Origin: VRUE01 sp963702035
GTDB lineage: Bacteria; Actinomycetota; Thermoleophilia; Solirubrobacterales; 70-9
Direction of reading: 5' to 3'
Length of the DNA: 64,000 nt
Assembly: GCA_963702035.1 (NCBI GenBank)
Contig: OY969700.1
Span: forward strand, 806,001-870,000
In this document: positions 47,161 to 54,905 of the stretch, in pieces
Layout of the letters: each line of letters starts with the position of its first letter
Numbering within the stretch: the first letter of the stretch is position 1
The notes under the pieces: model-generated
What the model saw: the letters and a program-made list of their open reading frames with translations, nothing else
Told to the model about the DNA's origin: nothing
The model's database searches: none
Made by a program: the position numbers and the translations under genes

Positions 47161-48552
47161 CTAGAGGAACAGGTCGGCGATCAGGAAGACGTTCAGCCCG
47201 ATGATCAGCGCGGCGATCGCTCCCGCCAGCGCCGTCAACCAACCCGGGTTGGCCAGCGCGCCCATGATGTCGCGGCGCCTGGCGATCATCAGTAGCGGCA
47301 CCAGGGCGAAGGGGATGCCGAAGGAGAGGACGACCTGACTGAGCACGAGGGCGTCGGTCGGATTGAAGCCGATCGCGAGGACGAGCAACGCCGGCGCGAG
47401 GGTGATCGCGCGGCGCAGGAAGAGCGGGATGCTGCGGCGGATGAAGCCCTGCATGACGACCTGGCCGGCCATCGTCCCGACCGAGGACGAGGCGAAGCCG
47501 GAGGCGAGCAGGGCGACGCCGAAGACCGTTGCCGCGTTGCCGGAGACCAGCGTCTTCAGCCCGTCGAAGGCGCCTTCGATCGAGTCGATGCCGGTCAGGC
47601 CGCTGCTGTGGAAGAGCGCCGCGGCGACGATCATCATCGAGAGGTTGACCATGCCGGCCAGCGAGAGCGCGATTACCACGTCGACCTTCTCGAAGCCGAG
47701 GATGCGCTTTTTCTCGGCCTCGTCGCGGCCGACGATCCGCTTCTGGGTGAGTGCCGAGTGCAGGTAGACGACGTGCGGCATGACCGTCGCGCCGATGATC
47801 CCGGTGGCGAGCAGGATGCTCTCGGTGCCGGCAAAGCCGGGGACGAAGAGGTGCTTGGCGATTTCGCCGCCGGCAGGCTTGGCGTGGAAGAGCTCGACCA
47901 CGAAGGAGGCGACGACGACGCCGACCAGCGCCGTTATCCCCGCCTCCAGCCGCCGGAAGCCCATCTGCTGCAGGCCGAGGATCGCGAAGGCGCCGGCGCC
48001 GGCGATCAGCCCGGCCGGGAAGAGCGGGATGCCGAAGAGCAGGTTGAGGCCGAGCGCGGCGCCGACGACCTCGGCGATGTCGGTCGCCATCGCGACCAGC
48101 TCGGCCTGCAGCCAGAGGCCGATCGAGGCCCGCCGCGGGAAGGTCTCGCGGCAGAGCTCGGCGAGGTTCTTGCCGGTCGCGATACCCAGCTTCGCCGACT
48201 GGGTCTGGACCAGCATCGCGACCAGGTTCGCCCCGAGCACGACCCAGAGCAACAGGTAGCCGAACTTCGCCCCGCCGGCGATGTTGGTCGCGAAGTTGCC
48301 GGGGTCGATATAGGCGACGGCGGCGACGAAGGCCGGCCCGAGGAACGGCCAGACGCGGCGCATCCCACGGCTTTCTCCAGCTAAAGATCGCCGAGCCGCG
48401 GCAGCAACCGCGGCCTCGCCAGGGAGAACGTCCTCGACGGTGGCCCCCCGAGAGACAGGAGCGCCGGGTGTCGCCCCGGAGGAAACATTGGAGCCCTCCC
48501 CCGGTAAGGACCCTTGAGGCCGCCTCAATGCGGGTTTCCGTAGGGGCGACAC
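47161..48552 (-). CDS. mntH: Nramp-family manganese/divalent metal transporter
   Basis: The 463-aa product has eleven TM helices and the Nramp signature YIDPGNFATNI (Asp-Pro-Gly in TM1), which is the metal-binding site with a Met-Pro-His segment (TVMPHVVYLHS) in TM6. It is a proton-coupled Mn or Fe importer. The first start, GTG 48552, lies within a long inverted repeat; the next ATG (48363) would give 400 aa, starting MRRVWPFLGP. It is just downstream of the mntR-like regulator gene and is probably controlled by it. Confidence 0.9.
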   Translation of the reverse strand: MSPLRKPALRRPQGSLPGEGSNVSSGATPGAPVSRGATVEDVLPGEAAVAAAARRSLAGESRGMRRVWPFLGPAFVAAVAYIDPGNFATNIAGGAKFGYLLLWVVLGANLVAMLVQTQSAKLGIATGKNLAELCRETFPRRASIGLWLQAELVAMATDIAEVVGAALGLNLLFGIPLFPAGLIAGAGAFAILGLQQMGFRRLEAGITALVGVVVASFVVELFHAKPAGGEIAKHLFVPGFAGTESILLATGIIGATVMPHVVYLHSALTQKRIVGRDEAEKKRILGFEKVDVVIALSLAGMVNLSMMIVAAALFHSSGLTGIDSIEGAFDGLKTLVSGNAATVFGVALLASGFASSSVGTMAGQVVMQGFIRRSIPLFLRRAITLAPALLVLAIGFNPTDALVLSQVVLSFGIPFALVPLLMIARRRDIMGALANPGWLTALAGAIAALIIGLNVFLIADLFL

Positions 48553-48563
48553 CCGGCGCTCCT
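48457..48563. repeat. Long inverted repeat G between mntR and mntH
   Basis: Arms 48457-48477 and 48543-48563 are perfect 21-bp complements beginning AGGAGCGCCGGGTGTCGCCC. A shorter inner pairing GGAAAC/GTTTCC follows. It overlaps the mntR stop and the N-terminal codons of the mntH frame. Confidence 0.9.
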
Positions 48564-48993
48564 AAGCCTCAGGCAGTTCGAGGTTTGGGCCGGGAATCGC
48601 AGAGCCGTGCGGATCGTGGCTGGGCTCGCCCAGCTTGGCCGCGATCAACGCCTCGAGCTCCTCGGAGATGTGGTGCTCGAGCACCTCGGCCTCGGCGTGG
48701 ACCATGTCGTCGGGCATGCCCAGCGCCTCGGAGAGGTAGGCCTCGATCAAGCGGTGATGGCGGATCACCTCGAGGGCGACCTTCTCGCCCGCCGGGGTCA
48801 GGGTCACCCCCCGGTAGGGCAGGTAGTCGACCAGGCCCAGGTCGCCGAGCTTCTTCAGCATCGAGGTCGCCGTGGCGGGGGCGACGCCGAGCCGCTCGGC
48901 GACCTCGCCGTTGAGGACCGGGCCGGGCCGGTTCCGCGAGAGCGCGTAGATCGCCTTCGCGTAGTCCTCGATCGCCTCGGAAGGTTTAGACAC
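48562..48993 (-). CDS. mntR: DtxR/MntR-family metal-dependent regulator
   Basis: From GTG 48993 the product is 143 aa. It has the DtxR winged HTH (AIEDYAKAIYALSRNRPG...EVAERLGVAPATATSMLKKLGDLGLVDYLPYRGVTLTPAGE) and the metal-binding dimerisation domain with HHRLIEAYLSEALGMPDDMVHAEAEVLEHHISEELEALI. The SH3 domain is absent, as in MntR. I chose the GTG over an ATG at 49014 because the palindromic operator lies across the GTG region. It probably represses mntH and itself when manganese is high. Confidence 0.87.
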   Translation of the reverse strand: MSKPSEAIEDYAKAIYALSRNRPGPVLNGEVAERLGVAPATATSMLKKLGDLGLVDYLPYRGVTLTPAGEKVALEVIRHHRLIEAYLSEALGMPDDMVHAEAEVLEHHISEELEALIAAKLGEPSHDPHGSAIPGPNLELPEA

Positions 48994-49000
48994 GTCTAAA
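48985..49000. promoter_or_regulatory. DtxR/MntR-type operator overlapping the mntR start codon
   Basis: TTTAGAC-AC-GTCTAAA is a 7-bp dyad that includes the GTG start codon of mntR. A further half-site (ATCTAAAA) lies near 49013-49020. DtxR/MntR operators have this AT-rich form, so autoregulation is likely. Confidence 0.65.
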
Positions 49001-49032
49001 TGATTTTGGCACATCTAAAAGCTGGGTGGGTG

Positions 49033-49099
49033 GGGCGATGGGGATGACCCCGACCGAGCAACAGCCGTGGAGGCTCGGTCGGGGTCATCCCCATCGCCC
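49033..49099. repeat. Long inverted repeat H between mntR and ygfZ
   Basis: Arms 49033-49059 and 49073-49099 are perfect 27-bp complements with a 13-base loop. It lies in the gap between divergent mntR and ygfZ, 28 bases before the ygfZ start, so it would form in both leader RNAs' DNA and cannot be a simple terminator of a converging pair. Confidence 0.92.
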
Positions 49100-49126
49100 A
49101 TCACGACCGCTTCCTAGAATCGAGTT

Positions 49127-50080
49127 ATGACTGAAGCGGTGACGGTCGAGCTCGATGCGCAGTACCGCCAGCTGCGGGAGGAGTGCGGGTTGCTGGATCG
49201 CTCCGAGCGGGGCAAGCTGATCGTCAGCGGTCCCGAGGCGGCCGAGTACCTGCAGGGGCAGCTGACCAACGATGTCGAGGCGCTTGCTCCGGGCGAGGGG
49301 CAGTACGCGGCGCTGCTCGATCGCAAGGGGCACATGCAGGCCGACATGCGCGTCCTGCGCACCTCGGCCGAGGAGATCTGGGTCGACACCGAGCCGGAGG
49401 CGCTGGAGGCCGCCCGGCGCCACCTCGAGATGTACAAGATCGGCCGCGAGGTGGCAGTGGTCGACGTCAGCGCCGAGCGGGCGATCCTCTCGCTGATCGG
49501 CCCGCGCGGCGTCGAGATCGCCGGCACCGCGGCGCTCCCCGAGCATGCCAACGAGACCGCAAGCGTTGCCGGCGTCGCCTGCCTCGCCGTCGGCACCGCC
49601 ACCGGCATCGACCTGATCGCGAAGTCGGGCGAGGCGGCGCGCCTGCGCGAGGCCCTCAGCGGCGCCGGCGCGGTCGAGGTCGGCCCCGGGGCTGCCGAGA
49701 TCGTCCGGATCGAGGCCGGCACGCCCCGCTTCGGGGCCGAGATGAGCGCCGAGACGATGCCCGCCGAGGCCGGCATCGTCGAGCGCGCGGTCAGCTTCAC
49801 CAAGGGTTGCTACATCGGCCAGGAGCCGGTCGCCCGCCTCCACTACAAGGGCCGCCCCAACCGCCACCTGCGCGGCCTCGAGCTGAGCGCCCCGGCCGCC
49901 CCTGGCGCAAGCCTGCGGCTGGGCGAGAAGGAGGTCGGCCGGGTCGGCAGCGCCTGCGTCTCCCCCGCTCGCGGCCCGCTCGCGCTGGCGATCGTCCGCC
50001 GCGAGGCCGAGCCCGGCACCGAGCTGGCCGTAGGTGAAGATGGCGTTACGGCTCGCGTCGTCGACCTGCCGTTCGGCTAG
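49127..50080 (+). CDS. ygfZ: YgfZ/GcvT-domain folate-binding protein
   Basis: The 317-aa product has the GcvT-like tripartite fold and the YgfZ signature KGCYIGQEPVAR (residues about 225-236) with the conserved Cys. YgfZ uses tetrahydrofolate in the repair or assembly of iron-sulfur clusters in enzymes such as MiaB. Length and motif are typical. The next gene starts 10 bases later on the same strand. Confidence 0.9.
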   Translation: MTEAVTVELDAQYRQLREECGLLDRSERGKLIVSGPEAAEYLQGQLTNDVEALAPGEGQYAALLDRKGHMQADMRVLRTSAEEIWVDTEPEALEAARRHLEMYKIGREVAVVDVSAERAILSLIGPRGVEIAGTAALPEHANETASVAGVACLAVGTATGIDLIAKSGEAARLREALSGAGAVEVGPGAAEIVRIEAGTPRFGAEMSAETMPAEAGIVERAVSFTKGCYIGQEPVARLHYKGRPNRHLRGLELSAPAAPGASLRLGEKEVGRVGSACVSPARGPLALAIVRREAEPGTELAVGEDGVTARVVDLPFG

Positions 50081-50090
50081 ATTCCGCCCG

Positions 50091-50633
50091 ATGGGGAGTA
50101 GACGGGTGATCACAGCCGCCCGCTTGGCGCGTTTCTCGGAAATAGTCCGACAAAAGCGCCAAGGGGCAATGCTTGGCGTCGCGCTGAGCGCGATGGCCCT
50201 GCTCGGTGCCGGCTGCGGCTCCTCCGGACACGCCAACGAACCGCGTCCCCAGCCGCCGACCCGGATCAGCGTCACGATCGGCGAAGGCGCGGTCACGGTG
50301 CAGCCGCCGCGGATCGCGATCGGCCCCGAACCAACCCAGCAGATACCGCAGAACCAGCACGCCGGACAGCCGCGGGTCCGCTCCGACGCGCCGCTCAACG
50401 TCGTCTTCGTCGCCGCCAACCTGACCGACGTCGACTCCCACCTGCGGGTGCGCGGCAACGGCAAGGACCTCACCTCGCAGCCGCTCTACGCCAACGCCGG
50501 CGTCACCCTGCAATCGATCCTGCCCACCGGCGTCTACCGCGTCAGCGCCGCCGGCATCCCCGCCGCCAAGCCGGCAAAGCTCGTAGTCGGCCCGTACCGC
50601 ACGTCGTCAGAGAACGATCTGCTGCTGCCCTGA
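50091..50633 (+). CDS. Putative lipoprotein, 180 aa
   Basis: From ATG 50091 the protein has a positively charged n-region (RFSEIVRQKRQG), a hydrophobic core (AMLGVALSAMALLGAGC) and a lipobox Cys. The mature domain (RISVTIGEGAVTVQPPRIAIGPEPTQQ...APLNVVFVAANLTDVDSHLRV) looks like a small beta-sandwich. A second ATG at 50169 with AAGGGG just before it would shorten the signal. The function is unknown; it follows ygfZ by 10 bases. Confidence 0.75.
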   Translation: MGSRRVITAARLARFSEIVRQKRQGAMLGVALSAMALLGAGCGSSGHANEPRPQPPTRISVTIGEGAVTVQPPRIAIGPEPTQQIPQNQHAGQPRVRSDAPLNVVFVAANLTDVDSHLRVRGNGKDLTSQPLYANAGVTLQSILPTGVYRVSAAGIPAAKPAKLVVGPYRTSSENDLLLP

Positions 50634-50672
50634 CGACGCGTCTATCTGTCTGTCAGCTAGAATACCTCGTAC

Positions 50673-50900
50673 GGAGGGTCGAAGCAGACAGGCGTGCTGC
50701 GCACGGTTGACAACCGTTGCGTCCCGCTCGACCAGCGGGATCCGGTTCGAGTCCGGTGCCCTCCGCAGATGCTCTGGTCGGCGCGGGTCTCGGTTGCTGA
50801 TGCGGTCCACCGTGGTAATCTCAAGGTGGTTGTCAACCGTGTGCGGGGTGGTTCCCGCTTTCGCAGCACCGACCCGCTCCGGCGGGTCGTCTGCTTTTTA
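50673..50900 (+). ncRNA. Structured non-coding RNA with a class II tRNA-like 5' domain
   Basis: Bases 50673-50765 fold as a cloverleaf: acceptor GGAGGGT/GCCCTCC, D-arm GCAG/CTGC, anticodon arm ACGG-TTGACAA-CCGT, a 7-bp variable arm (TCCCGCT/AGCGGGA), T-arm CCGG-TTCGAGT-CCGG and G at position 73. Odd points are a 4-base acceptor/D-arm linker, a T-T mismatch at the base of the T-stem, a C-T mismatch in the anticodon stem, and GAC (Val) in the anticodon position on a Ser-like body. A strand at 50828-50844 is complementary to the anticodon arm (16 of 17). A TAGAAT box lies at 50658-50663 and an intrinsic terminator at 50871-50900. It may be an attenuator, an unusual tRNA precursor or a regulatory RNA; none is proven. 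Confidence 0.62.
50871..50900 (+). terminator. Intrinsic terminator of the structured RNA
   Basis: GACCCGC pairs with GCGGGTC around TCCG, followed within 6 bases by TTTTT. An alternative pairing of CCCGC with GCGGG near 50845 would compete with it, so attenuation is possible. Confidence 0.8.
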
Positions 50901-50963
50901 GGGCCGGAAATTCCGACGAAGGGCCGGCGCAGTGGCGTCTGCTCCGTTCGTCACGATCGGTGA

Positions 50964-52139
50964 GTGACCGCTGCGCTGGCCATAGCCGTCGTCCTGCTCG
51001 CCGCCGGGCTGCTCTTCGCGCTGCTCTTCCGCCCGCGTCAGGAGCCCGCCGAGGCACCCGACCTCGGGCCCGCGATCCAGGCGGCGACCTCGAAGGCGGT
51101 CGCCGACCTGCAGCGGATGAACTCGGAGTCGCGCAAGGTCAACGCGCAGGCCGCGGAGGCGACCCTCGACAAACGCCAGGCGGAGATAAAAGCCCTGGCC
51201 GAGCGGATCGCCAAGGGCCAGGAGAAGATCGAGAAGGAGGTGCAGCGGCGCGGCGAGACCGACCTGCAGACGCGCACCCTGCTCGAGCAGATGGGCCAGA
51301 CCGTCGGCAACCTCAACTCCGAGACCGCGGGCCTGAAGAAGGCATTGCGCCAACCGCAGACGCGCGGGCAGTGGGGCGAGCTGCAGCTGCGCCGCTGCGT
51401 CGAGATCGCCGGCATGACCGAACACGTCGACTTCGAGCTGCAGGAGACGATCCACACCGAAGACGGCCGACTGCGGCCCGATGCCCGCTTCCTGCTGCCG
51501 GAGGGGCGCAGCTTCGTCGCCGACTCGAAGGTCCCGCTCGACGCCTTCCTCGACGCCCAAGAGGCGGAGATCGAAGCGGAGCGCCTCGTGCAGCTCGACC
51601 GTCACGCGCGCCAGGCGCGCGAGCACATCCGCGCCCTCAGCTCCAAGGACTACCAGGGGCAGTTCAAGGCGGGCGAGATGCCCGACCTGGTGATCTGCTT
51701 CATCCCCAACGAGCCGGCGATGCACGCCGCCTTCGCCGCCGACCCGACGCTCTTCGACTACGCCCTGGAGCGCAACGTGCTGGTCGTCAGCCCGACCTCG
51801 CTGATCGGCCTGCTGCGCACGATGGAGCTCGGCTGGCGCCAGGAGCGGATGGTCGCCGAGGCGGCCGAGATCGCCGAGGCGGCCGGCACGATGCACGCCC
51901 GCTTCACCAAGTTCCTGACCGACTTCAACACGGTCGGCAAACGGCTCGGCTCGGCGACCGGCGCCTACAACTCCGCTGTCGCCTCGATGGAGGGCAGGCT
52001 GCTGCCGCAGCTGCGCAAGGTCGAGGAGCTCGGCGTCGCCCCGGGCAAGGAGATCGAGCCGCCCGAACCGACCGAGATCACCGTCAGGGCGATCACGGCG
52101 CCCGAGCTGGAAGACGCCGACGCCCCCGCGCTTGACTAG
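50964..52139 (+). CDS. rmuC: DNA recombination protein RmuC homologue
   Basis: The 391-aa product starts at GTG with one TM helix (ALAIAVVLLAAGLLFALLF), then a long coiled coil (residues about 40-130) and the RmuC core: TRGQWGELQLRRCVEIAGMTEHVDFELQET, LRPDARFLLPEGRSFVADSKVPLDAFLDA and PTSLIGLLRTMELGWRQERM. RmuC proteins limit inversions at repeated sequences and have a PD-(D/E)XK-related nuclease fold. It is membrane-anchored. The structured RNA lies 63 bases upstream. Confidence 0.9.
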   Translation: MTAALAIAVVLLAAGLLFALLFRPRQEPAEAPDLGPAIQAATSKAVADLQRMNSESRKVNAQAAEATLDKRQAEIKALAERIAKGQEKIEKEVQRRGETDLQTRTLLEQMGQTVGNLNSETAGLKKALRQPQTRGQWGELQLRRCVEIAGMTEHVDFELQETIHTEDGRLRPDARFLLPEGRSFVADSKVPLDAFLDAQEAEIEAERLVQLDRHARQAREHIRALSSKDYQGQFKAGEMPDLVICFIPNEPAMHAAFAADPTLFDYALERNVLVVSPTSLIGLLRTMELGWRQERMVAEAAEIAEAAGTMHARFTKFLTDFNTVGKRLGSATGAYNSAVASMEGRLLPQLRKVEELGVAPGKEIEPPEPTEITVRAITAPELEDADAPALD

Positions 52140-52178
52140 GATTCGCCGCCCGTCCCAAACGATCCGCGGAGGAGCCAG

Positions 52179-53441
52179 TTGGCCGTCGATACGAGCGCAG
52201 TCGCGAAGTTGGATGTAGAGCCCGGAACGCTGCCGGAGACGATGGCGGCGTGGGTGATCCGCCAGGAGCGCGAGGGCGAGCCCACCGACGCCTTCCAGCT
52301 CGAGCAGATCGAGGTGCCCGAGCCCGGCGCCTTCGAGGTGATCGTGCGGGTGATGGCCGCGGGGGTCAACTTCAACAACGTCTGGGCGGCGCTGGGTAAA
52401 CCGGTCTCGGTCTTCGGCTACGGCGACCATCCCGAGTACGGCCACCACATCGGCGGCTCCGACGCCTCCGGGATCGTCTGGAAGGTCGGCGAGGGCGTCA
52501 CCCGCTGGAAGCCCGGCGACGAGGTCGTCGTCCACTGCAACCAGGCCTCCTACGAGGACGTCGAGGTGCACGGGCTCGACCCGCTGGCGGCACCGAGCCA
52601 GCGGATCTGGGGCTACGAGACGACCTGGGGCTCCTTCGCCCAGTTCACCAAAGTGCAGGCCCAGCAGCTCCTCCCCCGCCCCCAGAACCTCTCCTGGGCC
52701 GAGTCCTCCGCCTACGGGCTCACCTACTTCACCGCCTACCGGATGCTGATCGACCAGTGCAAGCTGCAGCCCGGCCACAACGTGCTGATCTGGGGCGCCG
52801 CCGGCGGGCTCGGCGTCTTCGCCGTGCAGCTCTGCAAAGCCGCCGGCGCCAACGCGGTCGGCGTCGTCTCCTCCGACGAGAAGGGCGAGCTGATCAAGCA
52901 GCTCGGCGCCGTCGACTACATCAACCGCGGCGAGTTCGCCGAGATGATGCGCACGCCGGAGAACCTCGCCGACAAGGCCCTCGACAAGGAGCGCTTCAAG
53001 GCCTCGCGTGGCTTCGCCAAGCGGGTCAAAGAGATCCTCGGCGACGCCCCCGACATCGTCTTCGAGCACGTCGGCCAGGCGACCTTCCCGACCTCGGTCT
53101 TCGTCGTCAAGCCGTTCGGCAAAGTCGTCATCTGCGGTGCCACCTCGGGCTTCCAGCTCGACTTCGACGTGCGCTACCTGTGGATGCGCCAGAAGCAGAT
53201 CATCGGCTCGCACTTCGCCAACGCGTACGAGTGCATGCGCGCCAACCAGCTGATGGCGGAGGGCAAGGTCCGACCCGTGATCTGGAAGACGATGGGCTTC
53301 GAGGGCGTCGCCGAGGCGCATCAGCTGCTGCACGAAAACAAGCACCTCGGCAAGATCTCGATCCTGGTCGGGGCCGAGTCCGAGGACGAGGGCAAGAACG
53401 AAGACGGCGCCGGCGCGATCCGGGCCGAGGTGGGAGCGTAG
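52179..53441 (+). CDS. ccrA: Crotonyl-CoA carboxylase/reductase
   Basis: TTG 52179 follows GGAGGAG. The 420-aa product is an MDR-family enoyl-CoA reductase with FNNVWAALGKPVSVF, GHHIGGSDASG, ETTWGSFAQFTKVQAQQLLPRP, WGAAGGLGVFAVQLC and FAKRVKEILGDAPDIVFEHVGQATFPTSVF, matching Ccr rather than simple quinone reductases. It carboxylates crotonyl-CoA to ethylmalonyl-CoA with NADPH. Ethylmalonyl-CoA mutase is encoded 1.5 kb downstream on the same strand, which strongly supports the call. Confidence 0.93.
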   Translation: MAVDTSAVAKLDVEPGTLPETMAAWVIRQEREGEPTDAFQLEQIEVPEPGAFEVIVRVMAAGVNFNNVWAALGKPVSVFGYGDHPEYGHHIGGSDASGIVWKVGEGVTRWKPGDEVVVHCNQASYEDVEVHGLDPLAAPSQRIWGYETTWGSFAQFTKVQAQQLLPRPQNLSWAESSAYGLTYFTAYRMLIDQCKLQPGHNVLIWGAAGGLGVFAVQLCKAAGANAVGVVSSDEKGELIKQLGAVDYINRGEFAEMMRTPENLADKALDKERFKASRGFAKRVKEILGDAPDIVFEHVGQATFPTSVFVVKPFGKVVICGATSGFQLDFDVRYLWMRQKQIIGSHFANAYECMRANQLMAEGKVRPVIWKTMGFEGVAEAHQLLHENKHLGKISILVGAESEDEGKNEDGAGAIRAEVGA

Positions 53442-53443
53442 AG

Positions 53444-53737
53444 ATGGCCGAGGTATGCAGGCTTGACTGGCACATCGCCCCCTTCCGGGCGGACCGCTGG
53501 CTCGACCTCTGGGAACCGGCGGCGGCGCGGATGCCCGCCTTCGGCGCCAAGAGCTGGTCGCTGACCCGCTCGATCGACGACCCGCTGGCCTTCCAGCAGA
53601 CCTCGGTCTGGGAGAGCCGCACCGACTTCGAGCGCTACTGGTACTCGGAGGAGATCGAGCAGGCGCGCGCCGCCGCTATCGACCTCTACGACCTGCCGAT
53701 CCTGCCCGCCTGGCACACCCTCGTCGCCGCCGAATGA
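53444..53737 (+). CDS. Small protein co-encoded with ccr, 97 aa
   Basis: The 97-aa product starts 2 bases after the ccr stop. The sequence RLDWHIAPFRADRWLDLWEPAAARMPAFGAKSWSLTRSIDDPLAFQQTSVWESRTDFERYWYSEEIEQARAAAIDLYDLPILP resembles small ferredoxin-fold, ABM/dimeric alpha-beta barrel proteins. Its place suggests a role linked to ccr, but none can be assigned. Confidence 0.7.
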   Translation: MAEVCRLDWHIAPFRADRWLDLWEPAAARMPAFGAKSWSLTRSIDDPLAFQQTSVWESRTDFERYWYSEEIEQARAAAIDLYDLPILPAWHTLVAAE

Positions 53738-53794
53738 TCAGGCGCCGCCTCCTCCGCTGACGCGTCCGGGGGCGGCTGACAGACCTCGGGCCGC

Positions 53795-54082
53795 TCAGGC
53801 GCGCTCGAGCGGGGCCAGCGTCAAGCCCGCCTCGTTGAGCTGCTCCCAGTAGTGCTCGGCGGGCTCGCGGGCGCCGGACCAGACGATCGCCTGGCCGGTC
53901 GTGTGGATCGCGTCGGCGATCTCGTGGCCCTGAGCGAGGGTGCAGCCCGGCAGCACGCGGGCCAGCGTTTCGGCGACGTGATCGAAGGTGTTGTGGTTGT
54001 CGTTGCGGACGATCACGCGCCACTCGCCGCCGAGGCCGGAGCCCGGACCCGCCTCCCGCGGTTTCTCGATCGTCGTCGACAT
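53795..54082 (-). CDS. clpS: ATP-dependent Clp protease adaptor ClpS
   Basis: The 95-aa product has the ClpS core: WRVIVRNDNHNTFDHVAETLARVLPGCTLAQGHEIADAIHTTGQAIVWSGAREPAEHYWEQL. ClpS brings N-end-rule substrates to ClpAP/ClpCP. The NDNHNTF motif holds the N-degron pocket (normally N-D-D-x-T-x-M-x-V). Length is typical. Confidence 0.9.
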   Translation of the reverse strand: MSTTIEKPREAGPGSGLGGEWRVIVRNDNHNTFDHVAETLARVLPGCTLAQGHEIADAIHTTGQAIVWSGAREPAEHYWEQLNEAGLTLAPLERA

Positions 54083-54121
54083 CGCCGGGCCATTATGCGA
54101 GAAATCCCGCCCATCGGCGGC

Positions 54122-54814
54122 TCAGTATGGGCTGGGGACCCGAACCACGACGTCGTCGAAGCTACCGAGGGCGCCCTTGGCGTTGCCGACCGCGCCGAGC
54201 GAGAAACCGGCGGTGCGGCCCTGCAATTCACCCGCGGCAGGGTCGGTTACGTCGGCGACGAGCTGATGCCCGACCCAGGCCATGATCCGAGCGCTGCCCT
54301 TTTCCGGGCCACTGGTGACGTTGAAGGCGCGCAGGCGCAGTTCGTTGGCGCGGTTGATGCCGTTGGTCTTGATCGAGCGCGCGATGTGCAGGTACTTGAC
54401 CTGGCTTTCGCCGGAATAGCGGAGCAGCTGGGCCTTTTGCTGCAACGGGAAGACGGCCAGCTGGTAGCGGGCACCTGCCCCGCCCGCGCGCAGGTTGAGC
54501 GCCAGGAAGGCCTTGCGTTGGACGGGTTTCGGCGTGCCTTCGAGCAGTCGGCCGATGGCCGCCACTTCGAGGTCACGGCCGATCACGGGGGTGCGGTAGG
54601 CGCACTCCTTCGTTTCCTTGCCGACAAAGATGCGAAAGGCGTGGCCCGAACCGCCGCGTTTGCAGCGCTGGCCGGAGAAGTTGGCGATCTGGGCCTGCAG
54701 GCCGGTCGACTCCATGTTGTTGCGGTAGAGGCCGATCACGCCCGCGCCGGCGTCCGCCGTCAGCGCCAGGGCAGCGACCGTCGCAATGCAGATAACCGTG
54801 ATTCGCCATCTCAT
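54122..54814 (-). CDS. Secreted hypothetical protein, 230 aa
   Basis: From ATG 54814 it starts RWRITVICIATVAALALTADAGAG, a signal peptide. The mature part (NMESTGLQAQIANFSGQRCKRGGSGHAFRIFVGKETKECAYRTPVIGRDLEVAAI...) continues with a jelly-roll-like domain (GEDEGELR-type strands, GRTAGFSLGAVGNAKGALGSFDDVVVRV). Such exported single-domain proteins with a beta-sandwich may bind sugars; no function is known. Two Cys may form a disulfide. Confidence 0.7.
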   Translation of the reverse strand: MRWRITVICIATVAALALTADAGAGVIGLYRNNMESTGLQAQIANFSGQRCKRGGSGHAFRIFVGKETKECAYRTPVIGRDLEVAAIGRLLEGTPKPVQRKAFLALNLRAGGAGARYQLAVFPLQQKAQLLRYSGESQVKYLHIARSIKTNGINRANELRLRAFNVTSGPEKGSARIMAWVGHQLVADVTDPAAGELQGRTAGFSLGAVGNAKGALGSFDDVVVRVPSPY

Positions 54815-54905
54815 CGCTCGCAGCCTAAACACGGAATCGGGAGAAAGGTGCGCAGCGTGACCGATGAACGCCGTCTTTCCCGCCTACCCGCATAAGATTG
54901 AGGGG

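Noticed and set aside
50640..50900. T-box riboswitch in front of rmuC
   Set aside because: GGGGTGGTTCCCGC with a competing terminator recalls a T-box, but the conserved ACCGCG part and Stem I are missing and the 5' domain folds as a cloverleaf.
50898..53345. 815-codon minus-strand frame
   Set aside because: It is antisense to rmuC and ccr, both of which have strong motifs.
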